DNA of 64,000 bases from assembly GCF_901482695.1 (NCBI RefSeq), contig NZ_LR590484.1:4464001-4528000 (forward strand). The letters run 5' to 3'. The notes below the pieces were generated by a model. The model did not search any database, was not told the origin of the DNA, and saw only the letters and a list, made by a program, of their open reading frames with translations. The stretch is from Sphingobacterium thalpophilum. Lineage in GTDB: Bacteria > Bacteroidota > Bacteroidia > Sphingobacteriales > Sphingobacteriaceae. Of the stretch, positions 51,934 to 60,600 are shown in pieces; position 1 is the stretch's first letter, and each line of letters starts with the position of its first letter. The translations under genes and the position numbers were made by a program.

Positions 51934-53811
51934 ATGATGACAAGCACCAACTTTCGTTTCTGGGCGATCTTAATGGCATTGCTGGTGACAGCGCATGCAC
52001 GGACTCAATCCTTAGCGGACTTTACGCTGCCCACACCGTGGACACAGGAGGCGCTGACGGCAAATACACCATTGCCCGAATATCCGCGGCCGCAGATGAA
52101 GCGCAGGGAATGGCAAAATCTCAATGGCCTCTGGGACTATATGGGCGGCAGGTTACAGCAGGATCCGCGGACAGCCACCATGGCTCCGGATTTTCCTGCC
52201 AGAACGGAAAAGATACGGGTACCCTTTGCCCCTGAGGCGGAGCTGTCAGGCATAGCCCGCGGCGGCGAGCAGTTTCTGTGGTATAGGCGTAATATCGTGA
52301 TTCCGCCGACATGGAAAGGCAGCCGTATCTTATTGCATTTTGGTGCTGTGGACCAGTACGCTGTTATTTTTGTCAACGGCAAAAAGGCCGGGGACCATAA
52401 GGGTGGATATCATGCCTTTAGTGTGGACATTTCGGACTTCCTAAAGCCTGGCGACAACAGTTTGGTGGTGGGGGCCTATGATGCTAACGATGGCAAGACA
52501 CCTTCGGGCAAAAATGGTGATAAGGGCGACTACACCTTCAGTTCGGGCATATGGCAGACCGTGTGGATGGAGCCAGTACGAAAAGAGCATATTACTCAAT
52601 TAAAGCTGATTCCTGATCTAAAGAATAGCCGGTTGCAGATAACCGCATTGACCACTGGAGAACGGCTAAACGTGGTGGCTACGGCACATGATGGTATAAC
52701 GCAGGTCGGCAGGGCAGAAGGTGTGGACAACGCCTCATTTTTTCTACCTGTCCGCAATCCGCATCTGTGGACTCCGGATGACCCTTTTTTATATGATCTG
52801 AAGATACAACTGCAAGATAAACAAGGACGTATCGTGGACCAGATAGAGTCTTACTTCGCTATGCGTTCCATCAGCATTGGCAAGGTAGACGGTGTTAACA
52901 GGACGCTGTTAAATGGCAAGTTTCAGTTTCAGATCGGCGTGCTGGACCAGGGTTACTGGCCGGACGGGATCTTTACAGCGCCGACGGAGCAGGCGCTGCT
53001 GTACGATATTCAGCTGGCCAAAAGGGCAGGTTTCAACGTGATCCGCAAGCATATCAAAGTCGAACCGATGCGCTGGTACTATCATTGCGACCGCCTCGGG
53101 ATGATGGTATGGCAGGATATGCCCAACTTGTGGTATCCCGATGATAACGATTCGGTAGCTGTGCGCCAGGAGTTCAGGAATGAGCTCAAACAGATGATGG
53201 ACCAGCTGATCAGTGTGCCTTCGATTGTCACCTGGGTGCCTTTTAATGAGAATTGGGGTGCCTTTGAGGTGCCTGATATCACCAACTGGACCAAAGCGTA
53301 TGATCCTACACGGCTCGTGAACGGCAATTCAGGGTTCAACTATGCACCGGGCTACCGACCGGCGCAAGGTGATCCCGGCAACGGCGACTTTGTGGATATG
53401 CACCACTACGGAAAGATGGAGGACAACGCATTTCCGCGCCCCGACGAGAAGCGGGCAGCTTCCCTGGGTGAATTTGGCGGAAAGGGACTATTTGTGCGCA
53501 ACCATATGTGGCCGGTGCCTAATAATGCCTACGAAATATTGATTAACAAGGAAACATTGACGGATACATACATTTACCTGCTTAACGAGATCGAACAGCG
53601 GATGATATACAGAGGCTTAAGTAGCGCTATCTATACCCAGACTTCAGATGTGGAGCATGAGATCAACGGTTTGGTCACCTACGACCGGCAGGTGGAAAAG
53701 CTCGACCTGGACAAAGTGAGGTGGATCAATAGGGAAGTTATCAAAAGCGGAGGAAATATCGGCAAAAAGAAAAACATAAGTTCGATATCAAGAGTGTATC
53801 CCGTAGAATAA
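51934..53811 (+). CDS. Secreted GH2-family glycosidase
   Basis: The 625-residue protein has a signal peptide (to about residue 25, HARTQS), an N-terminal jelly-roll sugar-binding domain (REWQNLNGLWDYMGG; WYRRNIVIPPTWKGSRILLH; VNGKKAGDHKGGYHAFSVDI), an immunoglobulin-like domain (about 220-305) and a TIM barrel. In the barrel, FNVIRKHIKVEPMRWYYHCD precedes the acid/base Glu439 (VPFNENWG), and Glu513 (SLGEFGG) is the likely nucleophile. The family includes beta-galactosidases, beta-mannosidases and glucuronidases; the length and short C-terminus do not settle which. It is divergent from the sigma/FecR/SusCD set and is probably part of that locus. Confidence 0.93.
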   Translation: MMTSTNFRFWAILMALLVTAHARTQSLADFTLPTPWTQEALTANTPLPEYPRPQMKRREWQNLNGLWDYMGGRLQQDPRTATMAPDFPARTEKIRVPFAPEAELSGIARGGEQFLWYRRNIVIPPTWKGSRILLHFGAVDQYAVIFVNGKKAGDHKGGYHAFSVDISDFLKPGDNSLVVGAYDANDGKTPSGKNGDKGDYTFSSGIWQTVWMEPVRKEHITQLKLIPDLKNSRLQITALTTGERLNVVATAHDGITQVGRAEGVDNASFFLPVRNPHLWTPDDPFLYDLKIQLQDKQGRIVDQIESYFAMRSISIGKVDGVNRTLLNGKFQFQIGVLDQGYWPDGIFTAPTEQALLYDIQLAKRAGFNVIRKHIKVEPMRWYYHCDRLGMMVWQDMPNLWYPDDNDSVAVRQEFRNELKQMMDQLISVPSIVTWVPFNENWGAFEVPDITNWTKAYDPTRLVNGNSGFNYAPGYRPAQGDPGNGDFVDMHHYGKMEDNAFPRPDEKRAASLGEFGGKGLFVRNHMWPVPNNAYEILINKETLTDTYIYLLNEIEQRMIYRGLSSAIYTQTSDVEHEINGLVTYDRQVEKLDLDKVRWINREVIKSGGNIGKKKNISSISRVYPVE

Positions 53812-53821
53812 ATCCCTAATA

Positions 53822-54238
53822 CTATCGCTGTGGCTCGCTGATGATATAATTGCGGTGGGACTTGCCCCATTCGGCCAGTATACCAATAATCGCTTTGGTG
53901 GACTCGCCATAGGGAGTAAGTGCATAAGTCACTGTCAGTGGAGCTGTACCGCTCACGGTCCTGGTCAGCAGACGGTTGGTTTCCATTTCCTTGAGCTCAC
54001 GGCTGAGCACCTTGCCCGAGATGCCGTTGATGTCACGTAACAGGTCTGAATAACGTTTGGGGCCGAAGAGTAGGGCGGCAATAATATAAATTTTCCATTT
54101 GCCCCCCAGGACATACATCGCATCATGCACACCCATAATGGCTTTCTTGCATTCGTGTGCCGGCAAGGCGCAGTCATGCGTAACTGCTGTGACCGCTTCG
54201 CTCAAGCTTGTTTCTTCTGTTGTTGTGATTTCTTCCAT
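53822..54238 (-). CDS. HxlR-family transcriptional regulator
   Basis: From ATG 54238 the product has 138 residues; the longest frame adds 34 that lie over the operator and do not fit the family. The winged helix is typical: VHDAMYVLGGKWKIYIIAAL, PKRYSDLLRDINGISGKVLS and LTPYGESTKAIIGILAEWGK. Two cysteines (Cys23, Cys30) precede it and could sense redox or electrophile stress, as in HypR/YodB-type members. It is divergent from a nitroreductase gene, its probable target, with an inverted repeat between them. Confidence 0.9.
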   Translation of the reverse strand: MEEITTTEETSLSEAVTAVTHDCALPAHECKKAIMGVHDAMYVLGGKWKIYIIAALLFGPKRYSDLLRDINGISGKVLSRELKEMETNRLLTRTVSGTAPLTVTYALTPYGESTKAIIGILAEWGKSHRNYIISEPQR

Positions 54239-54257
54239 GGTTACCTCGTTGTCACTA

Positions 54258-54287
54258 TTACTTTTTGTCACCTGATGACAAAAGTAA
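54258..54287. promoter_or_regulatory. Operator-like inverted repeat between HxlR and nitroreductase
   Basis: TTACTTTTTGTCA (54258-54270) and TGACAAAAGTAA (54276-54287) are reverse complements except for one extra T, separated by CCTGA. The site lies 20-49 bases upstream of the regulator start and is a strong candidate HxlR operator. Confidence 0.65.
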
Positions 54288-54326
54288 ACAATTATTCGCG
54301 AATTTTGCAGCATAAAGAAATTATCT

Positions 54327-54957
54327 ATGAACACGATCAAACATCTTGAATGGCGTTATGCCACAAAAAAATTCGGTAAGCAAAAGGTTGCTGCCGAAGA
54401 CTTAAATAAGATTCTGGAAGCCGTCAATCTTTCGGCTTCATCCGCGGGTTTACAGCCGTATCGCGTCATCGTGGTGGAGAATGAACAGCTTCGCGAGCAG
54501 CTGGGCGAAGGTTCATTCAATGTACAGATAGCGCAGTCCTCCCATTTATTGGTTTTTGCTGCTTACGAGAAAGTCACCGAACAGCAGATCGATGACTATA
54601 TGGCACGTATCGCCCGTGAACGTGGCGTCCCGGTAGGAGGCGTTGGCCGACTTCAAGGCTGCCTTAGTGGGCGGTATATTGTCCAGGCCTGAAGAAGATA
54701 ACTTTAACTGGGCCGCCCGACAGGCGTATATCGCTTTAGGTACTGCTTTAGTAGCTGCTGCAGAACTAAAAATAGACTCCACTCCGATGGAAGGATTTGA
54801 TTCAACGAAATTCGACGCATTACTGCAGCTGCGGGAGCAGGGGCTGCGGTCGGTTGTCATATTAGCTTTGGGATACCGAGATGCCGAGAATGACCACTTT
54901 GCCCAGCTCAAGAAGGTGCGGCTTGATCTCGCTGAATTTGTTACTTTTGTCAATTAA
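54327..54957 (+). pseudogene. Nitroreductase-family NAD(P)H oxidoreductase with a single-base frameshift
   Basis: The N-terminal part (from ATG 54327: LEWRYATKKFGKQKV; LSASSAGLQPYRVIVVENEQ) and the C-terminal part (from about 54643: LADFKAALVGG; NWAARQAYIALGTALVAAAE; ILALGYRDAENDHFAQLKKV) are one NfsB/nitroreductase FMN protein in two frames. Around 54636-54637 an extra G breaks the frame; removing it restores GVPVEALADFKAAL. Either the gene is newly inactivated or the base is a sequencing error. Codons and sequence on both sides are otherwise intact, which favours a recent event or an error. Nitroreductases reduce nitro groups and quinones; the divergent HxlR gene probably controls it. Confidence 0.85.
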
Positions 54958-54997
54958 GCCTGCGGCAGAAAGGCGGGCTGTCTGAGTTGATTATTTA

Positions 54998-55050
54998 GGA
55001 GGAGCGCTTGATAGTTTAAATAGTCGGATGTCAAGCGCTCCTCCCTTATT
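54998..55050 (+). terminator. Terminator between convergent genes
   Basis: A perfect 14-bp stem, GGAGGAGCGCTTGA (54998-55011) and TCAAGCGCTCCTCC (55031-55044), encloses a 19-base A+T-rich loop and is followed by CTTATTTTATT. It separates the nitroreductase (+) from the ABC permease (-). Confidence 0.7.
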
Positions 55051-57408
55051 TTATTCGTCGCGGAGACTCTTGACAGGGTTGGTCAGGGCAGCTTTGATCG
55101 ATTGATAGCTGACAGTTAGCAATGTCAGGGCAACAGCACCTGCCCCGGCAATCACGAAAATATCCCAGCTGATACGAATGCGATACGTGTAGGTGCTTAG
55201 CATCTGGTCAGCGATATAATAAGCAATCGGAAATGCGATCAGGCAGGATAGCAGTACCAGCAGCACAAAATCTCTGGACAGCATCGTAGTGATCGAACTG
55301 ACCGAAGCTCCCAGGACTTTGCGCACGCCAATTTCCTTGGTCCTGTTTTCAGCCATGTACGCGGTCAGGCCATAAAGGCCAAGGCAGGAAATAAAAATCG
55401 TCAGCAGCGCAAAAAGACTGGAAAGCTTGCCCAATTGTTCAAAATCTTTGAATTTTTCGGCATATTTGGCGTCGACAAAGACATATTCGAAAGGATAGTC
55501 GGGATTATATTCTTTAAAAATTTTCTCCAAGCTGGCAAGCGCGTCGCGTGTTTCTAGTCGATCGTTCAATCGAATGTTGGTCACACTGGTGCCTGAAGCG
55601 GCACCCTGGATCACCAGCGGGGTGACCGGATTAAATGGGGATTCCTGCACAAAGTCTTTGATGACACCGATGATATGCCAGGAGATGCCATCGACAATGG
55701 TCTTGCCGATCGGATTGTCAAAATGGAAAACCTTGGCTGCGGATTCGTTGATGATCATGGCGCTAGAGTCTGTCGGGAATTTGCTGAGATCGAAATCGCG
55801 GCCGGCGATCAGCTGCAGTCCAGCAGTGCCGACCAAGTTGTCATCGACCCCGATCCGGGCAAACATGGTATTGTCATATTCGGGTTTGCCGGCCCATTGC
55901 ATCGGGTTGTTGCTCCAGTTTTCGGTCAGTGGAGAGGAGGTTCTCGAGACATGAGACGCCACGCCGGAGGACAGTAGCGCATTTTTTATCAGCCTGCTGT
56001 TTTTACGGATATTTCCCTGGTCCATGACGTTGATCAGTCGGTCCTTGTTGTACCCCACTTCTCTATCCTGTGCGTATTTTATCTGTTTCTGAATGGATAT
56101 GGTCGTAATGATCAGGATGATGGCGATGCAGAACTGGGAGATGACCAGCATTTTTCTGGCGCTCAACTTGCTCTGCATGTGCAGCAGTTTTCCCTTTAGC
56201 ACTTTTACCGGTCTGAATGAAGACAAATAAAAGGCTGGATAACTGCCGGATAGTATTCCGGTCAATAGGATAAATCCGATAAATGCGCACCAGAAGGTCA
56301 TATCACTGAAAGGGATCTGCAGTTGCCTGGATACCAGGTTGCTGTAGTGCGGCAGGGCAAGCAGGACGATCAGGATGGCCAAAAGGCCTGAAATCGCTGC
56401 AATTAAGATAGATTCGGTTAAGAATTGTCCGATCAATAATTGCTTACTGGCTCCGATTACTTTGCGTACACCTACCTCTTTGGCACGTCTTTCACTCTGG
56501 GCGGTACTCAGGTTCATGAAATTGATGCAGGCGATGATCAATATGAAACAGGCGATGGCGATAAAGGTACGTACCATTCCGATCCGCGGTGTGGTAGGTT
56601 TTCCCATATTGGTAAACTTGCTGTATAGCCACTTATTGCCCACAGGCTGAATAAAATTCTCGGCTTTGGTTTCCGTATGTTTCTGAAGGAAGCCTTTAAT
56701 CTGCTTTTCAAACTGGCTGATATTGGTGTTTTTATCCAGTTCGATATAGGTCTGGACGGAATTGTTGCCCCAATAGTTGTCCGAATAGCCGATTTGCTCC
56801 ATAAGCGTCCAGGGAACCAGATAACTTATGCCTTTCATAAAGGAATTGTCCGGGATATCTTCTATGATTGCGGCCACCGTTGCGATTGCAGTGCTATCCA
56901 GTTTAACCGTTTGATGGATGGCTTCACCTGCTCCAAATAGGCGCTTGGCAAGAGTTCTGGTGAGCACAATTTGATTGGGGCTTTTCAGTGCTTCGGTGGC
57001 ATTTCCAGCGAGCACCTTGTAATCAAACATCTTGAGAAAGCTACTGTCCACAAATGCGCCCTGTTCCCTTGCGAGCTTGATCTCACCTTTGGTCAGCAGA
57101 AAACCAGTGCCAGAGTTGACCCTGCTGATATTTCTGATTTCGGAAAAGTCAGTTTTTAACGCTGCCGCCATGGGCTTGGGGGTATAAAAATGCTGCACCG
57201 TTTCGCTGCCCCAAACATCTTTTAGCCCAACGGCATAAATCTGTCCGGCCTTTGTATAAAAGCGGTCAAAGGCAAATTCGCTCTTCACCCATAGCATAAT
57301 CATTATCGAAGCCGCCATCCCAATGGCCAGCCCGACAATATTGATGGCGGTAAAGCCTTTGTTGTTCTTTAAGTTCCGGAATGCAATTTTAATATAGTTT
57401 TTAAGCAT
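55051..57408 (-). CDS. MacB/FtsX-type ABC transporter permease
   Basis: I chose ATG 57408 (MLKNYIKIAFRNLKNNKGFT), giving 785 residues; the longest frame adds eight. The protein has two repeats of a membrane helix, an extracytoplasmic MacB_PCD domain and an FtsX domain. The first has NIVGLAIGMAASIMIMLWVK, and FMNLSTAQSERRAKEVGVRK starts its FtsX part; the second has LISKNR-type helices and MAENRTKEIGVRKVLGASVS. Such permeases are very common in Bacteroidota and export peptides, lipoproteins or drugs with a separate ATPase. No ATPase gene is next to it. It looks monocistronic. Confidence 0.92.
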   Translation of the reverse strand: MLKNYIKIAFRNLKNNKGFTAINIVGLAIGMAASIMIMLWVKSEFAFDRFYTKAGQIYAVGLKDVWGSETVQHFYTPKPMAAALKTDFSEIRNISRVNSGTGFLLTKGEIKLAREQGAFVDSSFLKMFDYKVLAGNATEALKSPNQIVLTRTLAKRLFGAGEAIHQTVKLDSTAIATVAAIIEDIPDNSFMKGISYLVPWTLMEQIGYSDNYWGNNSVQTYIELDKNTNISQFEKQIKGFLQKHTETKAENFIQPVGNKWLYSKFTNMGKPTTPRIGMVRTFIAIACFILIIACINFMNLSTAQSERRAKEVGVRKVIGASKQLLIGQFLTESILIAAISGLLAILIVLLALPHYSNLVSRQLQIPFSDMTFWCAFIGFILLTGILSGSYPAFYLSSFRPVKVLKGKLLHMQSKLSARKMLVISQFCIAIILIITTISIQKQIKYAQDREVGYNKDRLINVMDQGNIRKNSRLIKNALLSSGVASHVSRTSSPLTENWSNNPMQWAGKPEYDNTMFARIGVDDNLVGTAGLQLIAGRDFDLSKFPTDSSAMIINESAAKVFHFDNPIGKTIVDGISWHIIGVIKDFVQESPFNPVTPLVIQGAASGTSVTNIRLNDRLETRDALASLEKIFKEYNPDYPFEYVFVDAKYAEKFKDFEQLGKLSSLFALLTIFISCLGLYGLTAYMAENRTKEIGVRKVLGASVSSITTMLSRDFVLLVLLSCLIAFPIAYYIADQMLSTYTYRIRISWDIFVIAGAGAVALTLLTVSYQSIKAALTNPVKSLRDE

Positions 57409-57570
57409 GGTAGTCGGATTTATGAAATCCAACCAATTCGTTTGCCAATAATTTAATTTATTGATATTGTGTTGTTTATGTATTTTGTGCGCTGCGAAAA
57501 TGTTCGATCCCGAACGTTTTTTGTACGAAAGCGAACATTTTAACAGCGTTTAGTGGCTGGCCTGACACAT

Positions 57571-57981
57571 TTAAATCGGATGGAGCCTGTCGATCCCGAA
57601 AGCGTTTTTAAGCTGTTGAATCCCGATCTTATGATAATAGGAAATTGCACCCGGAGCAGACAACCAGATGAGTGAACAGTCATCGCCTGCCGTAGCTTTG
57701 GTCAAATGGATGAGCTGTCTGCCGATGCCTCGTTTCTGGTAGCTGGGATGTACGGCCAGGTCTGCCAGGTAGCAGCAGAAGCCTCCGTCATTCATGGAGC
57801 GCGCAATGCCGATCAGATGCTCTCCCTGCCAGGCGGTGATCAAAAGATTGGAATTGGCAAACATTTTCATCATTCGCTGTTTATCGTCGATGGGCCGTTT
57901 TAAGCCGGCTGCGGCATAGAGGGCGGTGATATGCTCCAAAGCAGGTATAAAACCTACTTGATAGTTTATTTCTGTATTCAT
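57571..57981 (-). CDS. GNAT-family N-acetyltransferase
   Basis: The 136-residue protein has the acetyl-CoA binding signature YLADLAVHPSYQKRGIGRQL (residues about 71-90, Q-x-x-G-x-G) and the following beta strand CSLIWLSAPGAISYYHKIGI. GNAT enzymes transfer acetyl groups to amines of small molecules or proteins; the substrate is not evident. It starts 18 bases after the AhpD-like gene on the same strand, so the two are probably one transcript. Confidence 0.88.
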   Translation of the reverse strand: MNTEINYQVGFIPALEHITALYAAAGLKRPIDDKQRMMKMFANSNLLITAWQGEHLIGIARSMNDGGFCCYLADLAVHPSYQKRGIGRQLIHLTKATAGDDCSLIWLSAPGAISYYHKIGIQQLKNAFGIDRLHPI

Positions 57982-57999
57982 TGTAGTGCTGTCAAAAGA

Positions 58000-58437
58000 T
58001 CATTGCGGCTCGCGGCCTGTGGTGATTCCAATACGGTTCCAGGCATTCATTGCGATGACGCCCATGATGACTTCAGTAAGATACTGCTGGCCCAGAAGCA
58101 GCAGTGCCCTGTTGTACACTTCATCAGTCACTCCGTGAACCGAAATGCGTGTGATCTGTTCTGTCAAAGCCAGGATAGCCTGTTCTTCTTCCGAAAAGAA
58201 AGGTGTGTCCCGCCAGTGGGACAGTACAAATATCCGCCGCGGATCTTCGCCATATGCCAGGGCATCCCGGATATGTTTGTCCATGCAATAGGTGCAGCCA
58301 TTTATCTGGGAGACCCGGATCTTGATCAGCTCGGCGTGAATCCTGTTTAATGAGCTTTCGGACAGATACTGCTCAAATCCAAGCATGACCTTAAAGGCCT
58401 TGGTGTCGACGTCTTTTAAAAATTCTCGCTTTTTCAT
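58000..58437 (-). CDS. AhpD-like / carboxymuconolactone decarboxylase-family protein
   Basis: The 145-residue helical protein has a CxxC active-site helix, INGCTYCMDKHIRDALAYGE (Cys48, Cys51), with the His and Glu pattern typical of AhpD-type alkylhydroperoxidase relatives. Such proteins reduce peroxides or act as thiol-dependent partners. It is transcribed away from a MocR-type regulator across an 84-base promoter region, and the GNAT gene follows. A MocR/PLP regulator controlling a neighbouring enzyme is a common arrangement. Confidence 0.9.
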   Translation of the reverse strand: MKKREFLKDVDTKAFKVMLGFEQYLSESSLNRIHAELIKIRVSQINGCTYCMDKHIRDALAYGEDPRRIFVLSHWRDTPFFSEEEQAILALTEQITRISVHGVTDEVYNRALLLLGQQYLTEVIMGVIAMNAWNRIGITTGREPQ

Positions 58438-58521
58438 GGTATTTTTTTCAAATATATTTTCAAATATAAGCTGGTTTTGGACTATCTTTAGGGGACAGAT
58501 TGAAAAAAGATAGTAGTCCAG
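58438..58521. promoter_or_regulatory. Divergent control region of the MocR and AhpD-like genes
   Basis: Two copies of TATATTTG on the minus strand, 58450-58457 and overlapping 58461-58468, are possible -7 elements for the AhpD-like gene. ACTATCTTT (58481-58489) and AAAGATAGT (58506-58514) form a perfect 9-bp inverted repeat 16 bases apart, ending just before the MocR ATG, and are a likely operator for that regulator. Confidence 0.5.
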
Positions 58522-59994
58522 ATGCTCCCGTTTAAAACACTGATACCGATCGACCGCAATAGTAAGCCAGCTGTGTATGAGCAGATTGCTCTAGCACTTA
58601 TTCAGCTGGTGAAATCGGGAAAGCTACAGTCGGGTATGCGGCTGCCGAGCACACGTACCCTGGCAGCCACGTTGGCCGTCCATCGGAAGACCATCGTGGC
58701 CGCCTATGAAATACTCACGCTACAGGGCTGGGTAAGTACGAAGTATAAAAGCGGTTACTTTATCAGCCCGGATATACAGGTGGCGGCCGTTACAGGGCAA
58801 GCAGGGGCGGATACAGCCTTCGCTGGTCGCTTTCCGCTGACATTGAAGACTGCCGATAAAAACAAGGTCAGGAAGGTACAGCAGGAGGGCCAGTTATTTT
58901 TGGATGATGGATTGCCCGATCCGAGGATCGCTCCCTATAAGGGGCTGCTGCTGGAGCTGGGATCAGTTACCGGGCGCCAATATAACTTACGGAAAGCAAA
59001 TTATGGAACCGCCTTGGCGAGCTCGGTTCTCAAGAAGGCCTTGCTGGCCCACCTTGCTCACTCCCGCGGCCTCCATCTGTCCGAAGACAATATCCTGATC
59101 ACCAATGGTGCTCAAATGGGCCTGTATCTGACGTCGCGGGCACTGATCCATACCGGAGACACGTTTATTGTCGGCTCGCCGGGCTACGAGCTTGCCCGGT
59201 CGGCCTTCGTACTGAACGGAGCGACGGTGATCGATGTCCCTGTGGACGAAAACGGTATCGACGTAGACGAGATAGCGGAAGTATGCCGCACGACAAGGGT
59301 TAAAGCTGTGTACGTGATTCCCCACCACCATTATCCCACGACGGTCGCCTTGAGCCCGCAACGACGCCTGCGACTATTGTCTTTGGCTCATCAGTACAAT
59401 TTTGTCATTATCGAAGACGATTACGACTATGACTTTCATTATTCTTCGGCTCCGCATTTGCCCATGGCAAGTTATAATCATCAGGGACAGGTGATCTATG
59501 TGGGAAGTATCTCCAAAAATTTTTCGCCCTCTTTACGGCTAGGATATGTGATCGGTACCGAAGATCTGATTTTGTCCCTGGCGTATATCCGAAAACATAT
59601 GGACATACGGGGCGATGTGCTGCAGGAGCAGGCCGTGGGCACACTATTTGAGAGCGGAATTATGGAACGGCATCTGCGGCGGTCTGTCAAGCTGTATAAG
59701 GAGCGACGGGATTATCTCTGCGCTAAATTGGAGGTATACCGAGGCCGTTACCTGTTTTTTGATGTGCCTGCAGGCGGAATGGCCATTTGGATCAGGTTCG
59801 GGGATAACTATGACGTACGCCGGGTGGCCGCCCAGCTCAGGAAACAGGGATTGGCCTTTGACGAGCGCATGGTGTTTGCCGACGCTGCGCAACTGAATCA
59901 CCTGCGGCTGGGATTTTCATCGATGGATCTGGCGGCTATCGATTTTCTAGTCGAAGCGCTGGGCCATGTGCTTGAAAATTATCCGGTGCAGTAG
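58522..59994 (+). CDS. MocR-family PLP-dependent transcriptional regulator (GntR/aminotransferase)
   Basis: The 490-residue protein has an N-terminal GntR winged helix (about 1-75: PAVYEQIALALIQLVKSGKL; LPSTRTLAATLAVHRKTIVA) fused to an aminotransferase-like domain. Lys332 in SISKNFSPSLRLGY is the Schiff-base lysine for pyridoxal phosphate, and FVIIEDDYDYDF carries the PLP-binding Asp. MocR regulators include PdxR and GabR and respond to PLP or amino compounds. It is divergent from the AhpD-like/GNAT pair and probably controls it. Confidence 0.93.
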   Translation: MLPFKTLIPIDRNSKPAVYEQIALALIQLVKSGKLQSGMRLPSTRTLAATLAVHRKTIVAAYEILTLQGWVSTKYKSGYFISPDIQVAAVTGQAGADTAFAGRFPLTLKTADKNKVRKVQQEGQLFLDDGLPDPRIAPYKGLLLELGSVTGRQYNLRKANYGTALASSVLKKALLAHLAHSRGLHLSEDNILITNGAQMGLYLTSRALIHTGDTFIVGSPGYELARSAFVLNGATVIDVPVDENGIDVDEIAEVCRTTRVKAVYVIPHHHYPTTVALSPQRRLRLLSLAHQYNFVIIEDDYDYDFHYSSAPHLPMASYNHQGQVIYVGSISKNFSPSLRLGYVIGTEDLILSLAYIRKHMDIRGDVLQEQAVGTLFESGIMERHLRRSVKLYKERRDYLCAKLEVYRGRYLFFDVPAGGMAIWIRFGDNYDVRRVAAQLRKQGLAFDERMVFADAAQLNHLRLGFSSMDLAAIDFLVEALGHVLENYPVQ

Positions 59995-60041
59995 GGCTGC
60001 TGCTAGGGGCATGCCAGCCCAATGGAGCTGCCGGTAAATTT

Positions 60042-60500
60042 TCAGTGCTCTGCAGCCAGTTTTTCCATATCCTCCCGGTTGATCTGTATCGATCTGCTCA
60101 GAAAACTGATGATCAGCTGTTGTTCCTGTGGGCTATACTCATCCAGCAGTGCGTTGACGGCCCCCACCAACGACTGGTACAAGGGCAATACCTTCGATTC
60201 CAGATTGTTGACATGAAGCGTGATATAAACCTTTCTGCGATCGTTTGGATCAGTCTCCCGGAGGATGAAGCCGGCTTTCTCGAGCCGGTCCACCATTTTG
60301 GTGACAGCGCCACCCGTAATGCCAGTTTCCGCCGCCAGAACGCCTGCGGTCGCTTTCCCTAGACGCATAAGTACTTCCAGCGCTTCAAGGTCCGTGGAAT
60401 TGATGCCAAGAATGGCAGAAACCAAATTGCTCCGTTTGATGGCCTGCGTACTGACTTCGCGTAATAAAGCCCCTATCTGTTGAATTTTTTCTGTTGCCAT
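60042..60500 (-). CDS. MarR-family transcriptional regulator
   Basis: The 152-residue winged-helix protein has the MarR core LGKATAGVLAAETGITGGAV, TKMVDRLEKAGFILRETDPN and DRRKVYITL (the wing). It is divergent from an FAD monooxygenase gene, its probable target; two related palindromes lie in the 100-base gap. MarR proteins usually release DNA on binding phenolic or oxidising compounds, and the nearby flavin monooxygenase would fit an aromatic substrate. Confidence 0.93.
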   Translation of the reverse strand: MATEKIQQIGALLREVSTQAIKRSNLVSAILGINSTDLEALEVLMRLGKATAGVLAAETGITGGAVTKMVDRLEKAGFILRETDPNDRRKVYITLHVNNLESKVLPLYQSLVGAVNALLDEYSPQEQQLIISFLSRSIQINREDMEKLAAEH

Positions 60501-60524
60501 GTATGGTAAATTAGCATAATTTGC

Positions 60525-60558
60525 TTTACTTTGTAAAATGTTTACTTGGTAAAGTAAA
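60525..60558. promoter_or_regulatory. Two MarR operator-like palindromes
   Basis: TTTACTTTGTAAA (60525-60537) and TTTACTTGGTAAAGTAAA (60541-60558) share TTTACTT and GTAAA halves. Both lie between the divergent MarR and monooxygenase genes, as expected for a MarR repressor controlling both directions. Confidence 0.6.
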
Positions 60559-60600
60559 TGAAACTATTTAGTGCAAATTAACTTAATTTTTCTTTACATC

